The notes: a model not told the origin generated them from the sequence alone. A DNA stretch of 64,000 bases from Siphonodentalium dalli (GCA_032622095.1 CP136063.1:90249980-90313979); one strand, 5' to 3'; numbered from the stretch's first letter, positions 37,301-49,354 are shown. Numbers and translations are program-made.

Positions 37301-37489
37301 AGTTTGAGCTCAATATGTACACGCGTTTTGGATTCTATGAAGTACACACACACACACACACATATATACGAAGTCTCAAAATATATAGTATAGACTAGCA
37401 GGTTAGCCCGCCACCGGCGGCTTGTCCAAAACATGACATTTTTTTATATTTTGTTTTAATTTTTAGCTCCACGCGTTTCAATAAGAAAA
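34386..37489. repeat. complex higher-order repeat field
   Basis: CAGGTTAGCCCGCCACTGGC modules at 34393, 35237, 36326, 37400. A ~1.05-kb unit repeats (35870-36930 and 36930-37410). AAGTTTGAGCTCAATCGG boxes recur throughout. Confidence 0.65.
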
Positions 37490-37815
37490 AATTGTACCCG
37501 GTAGCTCCACCGTTTCCGAGATCTGGTCTGCGCATGCGCGAAGCTGGCGTCGCACGGGCTCGGCGACCCGATAAAATTTCTACCCGGCGCAAGATACATT
37601 CACATAGCACATTTCAAGTCGATAGCTCCACCCGTTTCCGAGATCTCGTCTGCGCATGCGCTGCACAGGCGTCGCACGGGCTCGGCGACCCGATAAAATT
37701 TGTACCCGGCGCAAGATACATTCACATAGCAAATTTCAAGTCGATAGCTCCACCCGTTTCCAAGATCTCGTCTGCGCATGCGCTGCACGGGCGTCGCACG
37801 GGCTCGCCAATATGA
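37490..37815. repeat. ~122-bp satellite, three units
   Basis: GATAGCTCCACCCGTTTCCG, GCGCATGCGC and GTCGCACGGGCTCGGCGACC recur at ~122 bp. Sequence type shared with the macrosatellite. Confidence 0.75.
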
Positions 37816-38116
37816 CAACGACCACTGCCTGGTCAAACTACACACACGTACCAAGTTTCGTCCCGATCGGTCGAGAATCGTAGATTTGTATGAAGTACAA
37901 CACACACACAAACATAAATATATAAGAGAGATATGTAAATTAGATAGATTGTATCAAAATATATAGGAGAGATATGTAAATGATCTACACACCATTACCG
38001 GTGTTTGTCAAAGTTTAGTGGGGTATATCAATACTCATTCACGATCATATCATTGAGGTCCGGAGGGTGTGGGCTATCTCTCGAATACACGGAGTTCTCA
38101 AAATATATAGTATAGA

Positions 38117-41100
38117 CTAGAAGGTGACCCAACTTCGTCCGGGCTATTAAAAAACCAAATTTCAAGTCGATTGCTCCACCCGTTTCCTAGATCTGGTCTG
38201 CGCATGCGCGAAGCTGGTGTCGCACGTGCTCGGCGACCCGATAAAATTCGTATCCGGGGCAAGATACATTCACATACCAAATTTAAAGTCAATATCTCAA
38301 CCCGTTTCGGAGATCTCGTCTGCGCATGCGCGAAGCTGGCGTCGCACGTGCTCGGCGACCCGATAAAATTCGTATCCGGGGCAAAATACATTCACATACC
38401 AAATTTCAAGTCGATAGCTACACCCGTTTCCGAGATATATAGCCCAATGTCATTTGCGGATACCTCGGCCGGTGATGAGTTAACGCGACACAGTCAAATG
38501 CATCGGCAGGGTGAGAGTTAACGTAATCTAACTTTATGACCTCTGACGACGTCATAGAATTTACGCATTGATTTTATCCTGATAAAAGATCGCACCACTT
38601 GTACCTAATAATTGAGGCAGATAACTAAAACGGATACATACATATTATATATCGTTGGAAAGATGAAGCCACACAGATTCTAACCGTGCAAATTATATGA
38701 CTGGCAATTTATTATTCGCGCTATATCGTATCGATTTGTGAGCACCGAACTGAAATATATTAGCGCAAAACGGCGTAAAAACAGATTTGACCTCCGCACG
38801 TGAAAAGTTGACCTCGCACGGACAAATAAATATGCCTATGTTCGTCTCCGGCCGAAAATACCCTAAAATACCAAATTTCATCGAAATTGGCTTAGTCGTT
38901 TTCGAGTCCATCGATTTCAAACACACAAACAAACACACAGATCTTTCAAAATATATAATAGACTACAAGGTGACCCGACTTCGTCCGGGGTTTGACCTTG
39001 AATTGTCTATTTTGAAGGCCAAGGTCAAGTGGGGTCACGATTTGACCCGTCCAAAACACTGCCCGAACAAAAGTACCCGACAAAAGTACCCGTCGAAATC
39101 CATCCGGTTTTACCCGATTTGACCTTTTAACCCGATTTGATTTCCACTCAAGTATATAAACGCGCCACATTTACACACGTAAAGATAAATTACCATCGGT
39201 GCCCGAGATATCGCCAAGACGTCTGAAACAGTCAAATGCATCGGCCGGTTGAGCGTTAACGTGATCTAACGTTATGAACTCTAACGACGTCATAGAAGTT
39301 ACGCATTGTTTTTGGCCTGATAGAAAACCGTACCACTTCTTCTTAATAATTGAGGCAGATAACTAAAATGGATACATACATATTATATATCGTTGGAAAG
39401 ATGAAGCCACACAGATTCTAACAGTGCAAATTATATGACTGGAAATTTATTATTCGCGCTATATCGAATCGATTTGTGAGCACCAAACTGAAATATATTA
39501 GCGCAAAACGGCGTAAAAACAGATTTGACCTCGGCACGTGAAAAGTTGACCTCGGATCTGAAAATCAATAGGCCTATGTTCGTCTCCGGCCGAAAATACC
39601 CCCATATACCAAATTTCATCGAAATTGGCTTAGCCGTTTTTGAGTCCATCGATTTCAAACACACACACACACACACACACACACAGATCTTTCAAAATAT
39701 ATAATAGACTAGAAGGTGACCCGACTTCGTCCGGGCTATTCAAAAACCAAATTTCAAGTCGATTGCTCCACCCGTTTCCTTGATCTGGTCTGCGCATGCG
39801 CGAAGCTGGTGTCGCACGTGCTCGGCGACCCGATAAAATTCGTATCCGGGGCAAGATACATCCACATACCAAATTTCAAGTCGATAGTTACACCCGTTTT
39901 CGAGATATATAGCCCAATGTCATTTGCGGATACCTCGGCCGGTGATGAGTTAACGCGACACAGTCAAATGCATCGGCAGGGTGAGAGTTAACGTAATCTA
40001 ACTTTATGACCTCTGACGACTTCATAGAAGTTAGGCATTGATTTTATCCTGATAAAAGAGTCGTACCACTTGTCCCTAATAATTGAGGCAGATAACTAAA
40101 ACGGATACATACATATTATATATCGTTGGAAAGATGAAGCCACACAGATACTAACCGTGCAAATTATATGACTGGCAATTTATTATTCGCGCTATATCGA
40201 ATCGATTTGTGAGCACCGAACTGAAATATATTAGCTCAAACCGGCGTAAAAACAGATTTGACCTCGGCACGTGAAAAGTTGACCTCGGATCTGAAAATCA
40301 ATATGCCTATGTTCGTCTCCGGCCGAAAATACATCCAAATACCAAGTTTTATCGAAATTGGCTTAGTCGTTTTGGAGTCCATCGATTTCAAACACACACA
40401 CAAACACACACACAGATCTTTCAAAATATATAATAGACTAGAAGGTGACCCGACTTCGTCCGGGCTATTAAAAAACCAAATTTCAAGTCGATTGCTCCAC
40501 CCGTTTCCTAGATCTGGTCTGCGCATGCGCGAAGCTGGTGTCGCACGTGCTCGGCGACCCGATAAAATTCGTATCCGGGGCAAGATACATTCACATACCA
40601 AATTTAAAGTCAATATCTCAACCCGTTTCCGAGATCTCGTCTGCGCATGCGCGAAGCTGGCGTCGCACGTGCTCGGCGACCCGATAAAATTCGTATCCGG
40701 GGCAAGATACATTCACATACCAAATTTCAAGTCGATAGCTACACCCGTTTCCGATATATATAGCCCAATGTCATTTGCGGATACCTCGGCCGGTGATGAG
40801 TTAACGCGACACAGTCAAATGCATCGGCAGGGTGAGAGTTAACGTAATCTAACTTTATGACCTCTGACGACGTCATAGAAGTTACGCAGTGATTTTATCC
40901 TGATAAAAGATCCCCGTACCACTTGTACCTAATAATTGAGGCAGATAACTAAAACGGATACATACATATTATATATCGTTGGAAAGATGAAGCCACACAG
41001 ATTCTAACCGTGCAAATTATATGACTGGCAATTTATTATTCGCGCTATATCGAATCGATTTGTGAGCACCGAACTGAAATATATTAGCTCAAACCGGCGT

Positions 41101-43868
41101 AAAAACAGATTTGACCTCGGCACGTGAAAAGTTGACCTCGGATCTGAAAATCAATATGCCTATGTTCGTCTCCGGCCGAAAATACATCCAAATACCAAGT
41201 TTTATCGAAATTGGCTTAGTCGTTTTGGAGTCCATCGATTTCAAACACACACACAAACACACACACAGATCTTTCAAAATATATAATAGACTAGAAGGTG
41301 ACCCGACTTCGTCCGGGCTATTAAAAAACCAAATTTCAAGTCGATTGCTCCACCCGTTTCCTAGATCTGGTCTGCGCATGCGCGAAGCTGGTGTCGCACG
41401 TGCTCGGCGACCCGATAAAATTCGTATCCGGGGCAAGATACATTCACATACCAAATTTAAAGTCAATATCTCAACCCGTTTCCGAGATCTCGTCTGCGCA
41501 TGCGCGAAGCTGGCGTCGCACGTGCTCGGCGACCCGATAAAATTCGTATCCGGGGCAAGATACATTCACATACCAAATTTCAAGTCGATAGCTACACCCG
41601 TTTCCGATATATATAGCCCAATGTCATTTGCGGATACCTCGGCCGGTGATGAGTTAACGCGACACAGTCAAATGCATCGGCAGGGTGAGAGTTAACGTAA
41701 TCTAACTTTATGACCTCTGACGACGTCATAGAAGTTACGCAGTGATTTTATCCTGATAAAAGATCCCCGTACCACTTGTACCTAATAATTGAGGCAGATA
41801 ACTAAAACGGATACATACATATTATATATCGTTGGAAAGATGAAGCCACACAGATTCTAACCGTGCAAATTATATGACTGGCAATTTATTATTCGCGCTA
41901 TATCGAATCGATTTGTGAGCACCGAACTGAAATATATTAGCGCAAAAACGGCGTAAAAATAGATTTGACCTCCGCACGTGAAAAGTTGACCTCGCACGGA
42001 CAAATAAATATGCCTATGTTCGTCTCCGGCCGAAAATACATCCAAATACCAAGTTTTATCGAAATTGGCTTAGTCGTTTTGGAGTCCATCGATTTCAAAC
42101 ACACACACAAACACACACACAGATCTTTCAAAATATATAATAGACTAGAAGGTGACCCGACTTCGTCCGGGCTATTAAAAAACCAAATTTCAAGTCGATT
42201 GCTCCACCCGTTTCCTAGATCTGGTCTGCGCATGCGCGAAGCTGGTGTCGCACGTGCTCGGCGACCCGATAAAATTCGTATCCGGGGCAAGATACATTCA
42301 CATACCAAATTTAAAGTCAATATCTCAACCCGTTTCCGAGATCTCGTCTGCGCATGCGCGAAGCTGGCGTCGCACGTGCTCGGCGACCCGATAAAATTCG
42401 TATCCGGGGCAAGATACATTCACATACCAAATTTCAAGTCGATAGCTACACCCGTTTCCGATATATATAGCCCAATGTCATTTGCGGATACCTCGGCCGG
42501 TGATGAGTTAACGCGACACAGTCAAATGCATCGGCAGGGTGAGAGTTAACGTAATCTAACTTTATGACCTCTGACGACGTCATAGAATTTACGCATTGAT
42601 TTTATCCTGATAAAAGATCGCACCACTTGTACCTAATAATTGAGGCAGATAACTAAAACGGATACATACATATTATATATCGTTGGAAAGATGAAGCCAC
42701 ACAGATTCTAACCGTGCAAATTATATGACTGGCAATTTATTATTCGCGCTATATCGTATCGATTTGTGAGCACCGAACTGAAATATATTAGCGCAAAACG
42801 GCGTAAAAACAGATTTGACCTCCGCACGTGAAAAGTTGACCTCGCACGGACAAATAAATATGCCTATGTTCGTCTCCGGCCGAAAATACCCTAAAATACC
42901 AAATTTCATCGAAATTGGCTTAGTCGTTTTCGAGTCCATCGATTTCAAACACACACACAAACAAACACACAGATCTTTCAAAATATATAATAGACTAGAA
43001 GGTGACCCGACTTCGTCCGGGCTATTAAAAAACCAAATTTCAAGTCGATTGCTCCACCCGTTTCATAGATCTGGTCTGCGCATGCGCGAAGCTGGTGTCG
43101 CACGTGCTCGGCGACCCGATAAAATTCGTATCCGGGGCAAGATACATTCACATACCAAATTTAAAGTCAATATCTCAACCCGTTTTCGAGATCTCGTCTG
43201 CGCATGCGCGAAGCTGGCGTCGCACGTGCTCGGCGACACGATAAAATTCGTATCCGGGGCAAGATACATTCACATACCAAATTTCAAGTCGATAGCTACA
43301 CCCGTTTCCGAGATATATAGCCCAATGTCATTTGCGGATACCTCGGCCGGTGATGAGTTAACGCGACACAGTCAAATGCATCGGCAGGGTGAGAGTTAAC
43401 GTAATCTAACTTTATGACCTCTGACGACGTCATAGAAATTACGCATTGATTTTATCCCGATAAAAGCATCGTACCACTTGTACCTAATAATTGAGGCAGA
43501 TAACTAAAACGGATACATACATATTATATATCGTTGGAAAGATGAAGCCACACAGATTCTAACCGTGCAAATTATATGACTGGCAATTTATTATTCGCGC
43601 TATATCGAATCGATTTGTGAGCACCGAACTGAAATATATTAGCGCAAAAACGGCGTAAAAATAGATTTGACCTCCGCACGTGAAAAGTTGACATCGCACG
43701 GACAAATAAATATGCCTATGTTCGTCTCCGGCCGAAAATACCCTAAAATACCAAATTTCATCGAAATTGGTTTAGTCGTTTTGGAGTCCATCGATTTCAA
43801 ACACACACACAAACAAACAAACACATACACACACACACACACAGATCTTTCAAAATATATAATAGACT
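38117..43868. repeat. ~853-bp macrosatellite, about seven units
   Basis: Units begin at AAGGTGACCCGACTTCGTCC near 38120, 38965, 39712, 40440, 41293, 42147 and 42998. Spacing is 845, 747, 728, 853, 854 and 851 bp; short units lack one ~125-bp internal repeat. Each has GCGCATGCGC sites, CACGTG sites and an (AC)n tail. The conceptual ORFs on both strands are repeat artefacts. Confidence 0.85.
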
Positions 43869-45309
43869 AGCCGATGAGCCCGACGTTGTCCGGGCTATTC
43901 ATCCGGGCTATTCAAAAACCAAATTTCAAGTCGATAGCTCTACCCGTTTCCGAGATCTGGTCTGAGCATGCGCGAAGCTGGCGTCGCATTCAAAAACCAA
44001 ATTTCAAGTCGATAGCTCCACCCGTTTCCGAGATCTCGTTTCGTCCCGATCGGTCGAGAATCGTAGATTTGTATTAATGACAGACAGACAGACAGACAAA
44101 CAAACAAACAAACAAACATACATACAGACAGAGGTCTTCAAAATATATATGAGATAGACTAGAAGGTGACCCGACTTCGTCCGGGCTTTGACATTGAATT
44201 GACCATTTTGAAGGTCAAGGTCAGATGGGGTCACGATTTGACCCGTCCAAAACACTCCCTGGAAACAATTACCACAAAGTATCAAATTTCGTCAAAATCC
44301 GTCTGGCAGTTTACCAACACCAACACCCCAAAAATGGTGGAAATTGGCCCAGCGGATACCGGGAAATCGGCCCAGCGGATACCGAAATACCCTATGTATC
44401 AAATTTCGTCCGTAAAAATCCGCCAGTTTTACCCGATTTGATTTCCACTAAAGTATATAAACGCGCCTCGTTAATTATCAAGCTTCAACGTAAAGATAAA
44501 TTAGCATTGTGTAGTAAATTTTAACTAATTATTTTCTCGCCGTCAAAGTTGAACAATGTCGATGTTGTTGGCATTGACGGTTTGGGGCCACCGGTAGATT
44601 CCATTTCGCAACAACGAAGTATTATTTCAGCTAAATGGATTCTTGGATGAGATTCCAGACCCGCGGGCTAAATGTAAACAGCTTGAGCCTATGCGTGGTG
44701 TGAATATACAAAAAATAAATCTATCGACAATAGACCTAAGTAACAAAATTTATATATCAGAAATTGTAATAAATGATATATTTTGGGATAGATGCACGAT
44801 TTTTAATAGCCTGCAAATTGACAATATATATTGTAAATGTTATAATTTTGGGAAAAATACACGATGCGCAATTGCCTGCAAAACGCTTACGTTCGTCGAC
44901 GTATGAATATAGAGTTATCCTCCCTCATCGCAGTGCTAAATCCGGCGTGATAGCACTGCGGATCCCGAGATATGAGTTTTGAAGGTCAAGGTTACGCCGC
45001 ACGGACAAATGGACGGGCCCATGTTCGTTCCCGGGTCGAATTACGTGTCCGTACCAAGTTTGGTCGAAATCGGTCCAGCCGTGTTCGATTCCATCGCGAA
45101 CACACACACACACAGATCTTCCAAAATATATAATAGACTAGCAGGTTAGCCCGCCACTGGCGGCATTCGACCCATGGCTTTGTTCGAAAAAGCAATTGCA
45201 ACAGGTTCCGAGAATTTCGGCAATAGTCAGAAACATGACAATTTTAATTTAATTTTTTGTTTTTCAATGAGTTAATTATTTTGTTTTTCAATGTGTTAAT
45301 TGTGCTTTT
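43869..45309. repeat. satellite-edge mixture
   Basis: Degraded pieces of the satellite families, a (GACA)n/(CAAA)n microsatellite at ~44080-44120, and another CAGGTTAGCCCGCCACTGGC module at ~45140. No gene seen. Confidence 0.5.
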
Positions 45310-45880
45310 TAGCTCACCTGAGACGAAGTCTCCGGTGGAGCTATAGTCATCACTCCTCGTCCGTCGTCCGTCCATCCGTCCGTCCTTCCGTCCATCCGTC
45401 CATCCGTCCGTCAACAATTCTTTGAACATCTTCTTCTAAAGTTCCATTGGACCGAATTGGTTCATATTTGGTGTGGATGTTCCCTAGGTGACTCTCATTC
45501 AGATTTGTTCAAATGAGGTCACTGGGTCAAATAGTTGCGAAAGCAGGGCCACAACTCTATTCCTTCATAGTAATTCTTATAACGACTTCTTTTCCAGAAC
45601 CATAAGGCCTAATGGGTTCATATTTGGTGTGGATGTTCCCTAGGTGACTCACATCCAGATTTGTTCAAATGAGGTCACCAGGTTGATTAGTTGAGAAACC
45701 AGGGCCATAACTCTTTCCCTCCATAGTAATTCTTTTAAACATCTTCTTCTCGAATACCATCAGGCCAAATGGGTTCATATTTGGTATGAAGGATCATTGG
45801 TTGACTGGGGTTCAGATTTGTTCAAATGAGGTCACTGGGTCAAATGTGGGTGGGGCCAGGGACATAACTCAGAAAAAAAA
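45310..45880. repeat. mollusc-type repeat with 160-bp units
   Basis: Starts AGCTCACCTGAGACGAAGTC and a GTCCGTCC microsatellite, followed by three ~160-bp units (GAGGTCACTGGGTCAAAT; GGGTTCATATTTGGT). I know this style from bivalve genomes. A further piece lies at 47070-47240, beyond the family F repeats. Confidence 0.65.
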
Positions 45881-46348
45881 AATTCAGATTAAACTCTTTA
45901 ACCAAAAAAGAAAAGAATAGAAAAGAAATGATATATTAAAAAATAAAGAATATTTAAAAAAACTGTGGAATTGTTTTTTTTTATTAGAATATTTAAAAAA
46001 AAAAGTGTATTTAACTCCATGGTCAATTTAATATATATATATATTGTTTAAAAATTTTTGATAATTGAAAAACTAATGCCATTACATTTCTGTAGGTTGT
46101 GGCCCCTGGCCCTTCATTCAAGTGCACTGCTTCTGCCACCCTGGCCTGGTCTCAAAAATAAAATTTACTCAAATTCTTGACAGAATCATTAATAAGCAGC
46201 ATTTACTTTGGCTGTAACTGTATATATGCTGGGTATGCCGACACAATCATGTCAATCTTGATATGTTTATAAACATTCCTGCAGATTTGCTAGATGTCAT
46301 TAATTCCCAATCTCTCATGTATTGTTCATATCAGGACTAATGTCATTT

Positions 46349-46740
46349 GCAGAATGAGGTCCCCAGGGGTGAATTTAGTGATGCTATCCCACACAGCGGC
46401 CTAGCATCACCAAATTCACCCTCTGGAGACCTCATTCTGCTTAGGCCTCATCTTCTGGGAAGTATCTATAGTATCAAATTAACATTGTTGTTAGTTACAT
46501 TTCCCTTCTAGGAAGTTTCTATATCCCCTAATTTGCAGAAGATAAATTCCTAATTGAGGTGCCCAATGGGTGAACATCACCAACTTCAACTGGGGAACTT
46601 CAATCTTATCCTAGGTCTGCCATAGCAGTTGGGGGCCCTAGCAGAATGAGGTCCCCAGAGGGTGAATTTAGTGATGCTAGCCCGCTGTGCGGGATAGCAT
46701 CACTAAATTCACCCTCTGGGGACCTCATTCTGCAAATGAC
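46349..46740. repeat. family F repeat, complete arrangement
   Basis: Palindrome, spacer, palindrome. A further partial copy runs on to ~47060. Confidence 0.65.
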
Positions 46741-47439
46741 AGACACACTTTCACACTATTTCAAGGCTTGATTGTATAATACATTGTGTTGCTTGAGGCC
46801 AGGCATGCACAATGTAGGAACATACACGCTTTTTGTGATGCTATCCCACACAGCGGGCTAGCATAACCAAATTCACCTTCTGGAGACCTCATTCTGCTTA
46901 GGCCTCATCTTCTGGGAAGTATCTACAGTATCAAATTTACATTGTTGTTAGTTAAATTTCCCTTCTAGGAAGTTTCTATATCCCCTAACTTGCAGAAGAT
47001 AAAATTCATAAATGAGGTGCCCAATGGGTGAATATCACCAACTTCAACTGGGGAACTTAAATCTTATCCTTATCAGATTTGTGAAAATGGGATCACAAAG
47101 TCAAATAAGGGCAGAGCCAGAGACTTAACTATTTCACTGCATAGTAATTCTTAAAATATGTTTTGCAAGAACTATTTGGCTTATATAGAATGGAATGTTC
47201 TTCCTTGACTGCAATTCAGATTTGTTTTTAAATGGGGGGTGATCAGTAGTGTACAGTTGGCAATTTCAAGGTGGATTTTCACCAATCTACATACTTACAG
47301 TCTCTCTAGCCACATATCCTGTTTAAATCTACTTCTTTTAAAGTGATTATGAAAAGTGCTGACTGTTTTGGTCTCCAGAGTCCCAGTCTTATCAGTCTTT
47401 GCAGTCTGGTGAGCGACCCCACAGTCATTGACTGTCTTG

Positions 47440-47582
47440 TTTAATTTTTTAATTGAATTTTTTTGTTTTTCAATTTTACCCGATTTTTTTTGGTTTTTCA
47501 AGGAGTTAATTGTGCCTTTTTAATTTTGTTTTTCAATTTTACCCGATTTTTGTTTTGTTTTTCAATGAACCCGTCCATGACA
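47440..47582. repeat. copy of 36511-36655, ending at the virus-like block
   Basis: Near-identical to the satellite-field sequence up to CCGTCCATGACA. There the block begins. Confidence 0.75.
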
Positions 47583-47912
47583 AATGAGCAAAAAAATGAT
47601 CAAATGAGCAAAAAAATGAGCAAAAAAATGATCAAATGAGCAAAAAAATGAGCAAATGAGCAAAAAAATGAGCAAATGAGCAAAAAAATGAGCAAATGAG
47701 CAAAAAAAAATGAGCAAATGAGCAAAAAAATGAGCAAATGAGTGTTGTTGTTGTTGTTGGTGTTGTGGCTGATGATACTGTTGTTGTTGTTGTTGTTGCT
47801 GATGATACTGTTGTTGTTGTTGTTCTGAAGGCTTGTGTTTAACTTTGATATGACGTTTCAAACTATCTTGCCAAGCATAGACACTTGAGCACTCTTCACA
47901 TTGATACTTCAT
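47562..47912 (-). pseudogene. C2H2 zinc-finger / polyQ ORF, left inverted copy, truncated
   Basis: Near-identical finger and Gln-rich segments to the right copy, with longer Q and GCTCATTT tracts. The original 3' end is missing: past 47583 the frame runs a few codons into unrelated flanking repeat before a chance stop. Confidence 0.55.
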
Positions 47913-48063
47913 TTTCCTATATAATCAGTGAAATCGAGCGTTCTTCTATGCACCTATATTTATATAGAACATAAACAAGGGCAACGTGGTGGACTAGTTA
48001 ACTAGTTCAGGCTGTCGTTCACAACGTCTCTTCGTGTTGTTTGTACTGGATACAAATTTATCA
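47583..48063 (-). repeat. left arm of head-to-head inverted repeat
   Basis: Inverted copy of the right arm, including promoter and zinc-finger ORF. Its outer end stops abruptly inside the GCTCATTT repeat, where it meets a copy of a sequence also present at 36511-36655. Confidence 0.85.
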
Positions 48064-48258
48064 CATTGGCTACAATACAACCTACCTATCCAAATGTCAA
48101 TGCAATTATGAGTGATTTCAATATGAGCACTCTATTATATAGATATGTGTAACCTGGTGACATGATGAAATCGATTGTGATACAAAGCTAAAGTACCGAC
48201 CATAGGGTAGATAGATAGCTAAAGTACCGCTATAGAGAAGAAGCTAACCGCTCATATA

Positions 48259-48740
48259 TGATAAATTTGTATCCAGTACAAACAAAATGAAGAGACGTTG
48301 TGAACGACAGTCTGAACTAGTTAACTAGTCCACCACGTTGCCCTTGTTTCTGTTCTATATAAATATAGGTGCATAGAAGAACGCTCGATTTCACTGATTA
48401 TATAGGAAAATGAAGTATCAATGTGAAGAGTGCTCAAGTGTCTATGCTTGGCAAGATAGTTTGAAACGTCATATCAAAGTTAAACACAAGCCTTCAGAAC
48501 AACAACAACAGTATCATCAGCAACAACAACAACAACAGTATCATCAGCAACAACAACAACAACAACACTCATTTGCTCATTTGTTTGCTCATTTGCTCAT
48601 TTTTTTTGCTCATTTGCTCATTTATTTGCTCATTTTTTTGCTCATTTGCTCATTTTTTTGCTCATTTGCTCATTTTTTTGCTCATTTGCTCATTTTTCTT
48701 TGCTCATTTGCTCTTTTTCTCACCCCCTTTGAATATACTT
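48259..48740 (+). repeat. right arm of head-to-head inverted repeat
   Basis: It mirrors 47583-48063 with a handful of differences. It runs from TGATAAATTTG through the TATA box, the start of the zinc-finger ORF, the polyQ tract and into the GCTCATTT repeats. The spacer (48064-48258) is about 195 nt and contains no ORF. Confidence 0.85.
48356..48365 (+). promoter_or_regulatory. TATA box of zinc-finger ORF (mirrored at ~47957-47966)
   Basis: TATATAAATA lies 45 nt before the ATG at 48410. The same box is present in inverted orientation in the left arm. Confidence 0.5.
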
Positions 48741-48766
48741 TGGGTGATATTCTGTGTCATTGTTAA
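48410..48766 (+). CDS. C2H2 zinc-finger / polyQ protein, right copy
   Basis: A 118-residue ORF. Residues 5-26 form one C2H2 finger (C5, C8, H21, H26; C-x2-C-x12-H-x4-H). Residues ~30-52 are Gln/His-rich tracts. The rest is translated from a tandem TTTGCTCATTT-type repeat and is strongly hydrophobic (Phe, Leu, Ile, Ala, His). The last residues leave the repeat before the stop. The finger suggests nucleic-acid binding. Single N-terminal C2H2 fingers followed by low-complexity sequence occur in proteins of Polinton-like and other invertebrate mobile DNA, so a mobile-element or viral regulatory role is possible. The hydrophobic tail may be an artefact of repeat growth; the finger and promoter are the firm parts. 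Confidence 0.55.
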   Translation: MKYQCEECSSVYAWQDSLKRHIKVKHKPSEQQQQYHQQQQQQQYHQQQQQQQHSFAHLFAHLLIFFAHLLIYLLIFLLICSFFCSFAHFFAHLLIFLCSFALFLTPFEYTLGDILCHC

Positions 48767-48883
48767 TTGATTGGTGCATACTCAATCAAGATCTCAACGA
48801 AACGCATTATTGACATCGATAACTATCATGGTGCATTTGGCATTCATGGCCAGACAAATTTAATTCATGGATTTTAGAGTCTG

Positions 48884-49354
48884 ATGTCGCCAGATATCAA
48901 AATTAATAAGAGTAAGTTGTATACGAGAACAATTACAATCATGGATAATAGAACAGGTACCTTGACGAATACGTTTCAAACAGAACGTGGTCGTCTACAT
49001 ATGAATCTCCTTAAATGGATAGGAATTACTATTATGGTAATCACTGTGTCACTACCATTTATTTTAGTTCCAAAGAAGATACCGCGTGAGTCGGTTGACT
49101 ATGAATTACTTCATACTAATATGTCACACCCCAATGATTACGAACAACACCCGTGTGTTTTCGTGAAAAAGTGGACAATACGATCAAACATTACTGTTAC
49201 ATTATGTAATAATCAAGGACACATTTATACAGACATTAGGCGAGTTGTGAATAACACTCCGACGATTATAGGTATTCCGTTAAATTTGAACCAGTGGTCA
49301 ATCTTCAAGCATATATTCAGTGATATCAATAAAACTATAAGAGAAGAAGAATAA
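48884..49354 (+). CDS. PC4/p15-like domain protein with a membrane segment
   Basis: A 156-residue ORF. Residues 43-62 are a clear hydrophobic segment. Residues ~92-153 look like the single-stranded-DNA-binding domain of transcriptional coactivator PC4/p15. They show a strand, then Y-x-D-I-R (115-119), a short turn, P-T-I-x-G-I-x-L-N-L-x-Q-W (126-138) and a helix with SDINKTI. In PC4 the equivalent region reads DIRE...GISLNxEQW..., so the match is by motif order. A membrane-anchored PC4 would be odd. Either this is a fusion or the true start is further in. A later Met at residue 20 would not remove the membrane segment; Met40 sits just before it. AATAAA signals follow at 49439 and 49488. Neighbouring ORFs suggest a virus-like origin. 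Confidence 0.55.
   Translation: MSPDIKINKSKLYTRTITIMDNRTGTLTNTFQTERGRLHMNLLKWIGITIMVITVSLPFILVPKKIPRESVDYELLHTNMSHPNDYEQHPCVFVKKWTIRSNITVTLCNNQGHIYTDIRRVVNNTPTIIGIPLNLNQWSIFKHIFSDINKTIREEE

Noticed and set aside
40258-43399. Repeated 194- and 158-codon open frames on both strands
   Set aside because: They follow the ~853-bp satellite exactly, overlap on opposite strands, contain translated CA microsatellite and match no family.
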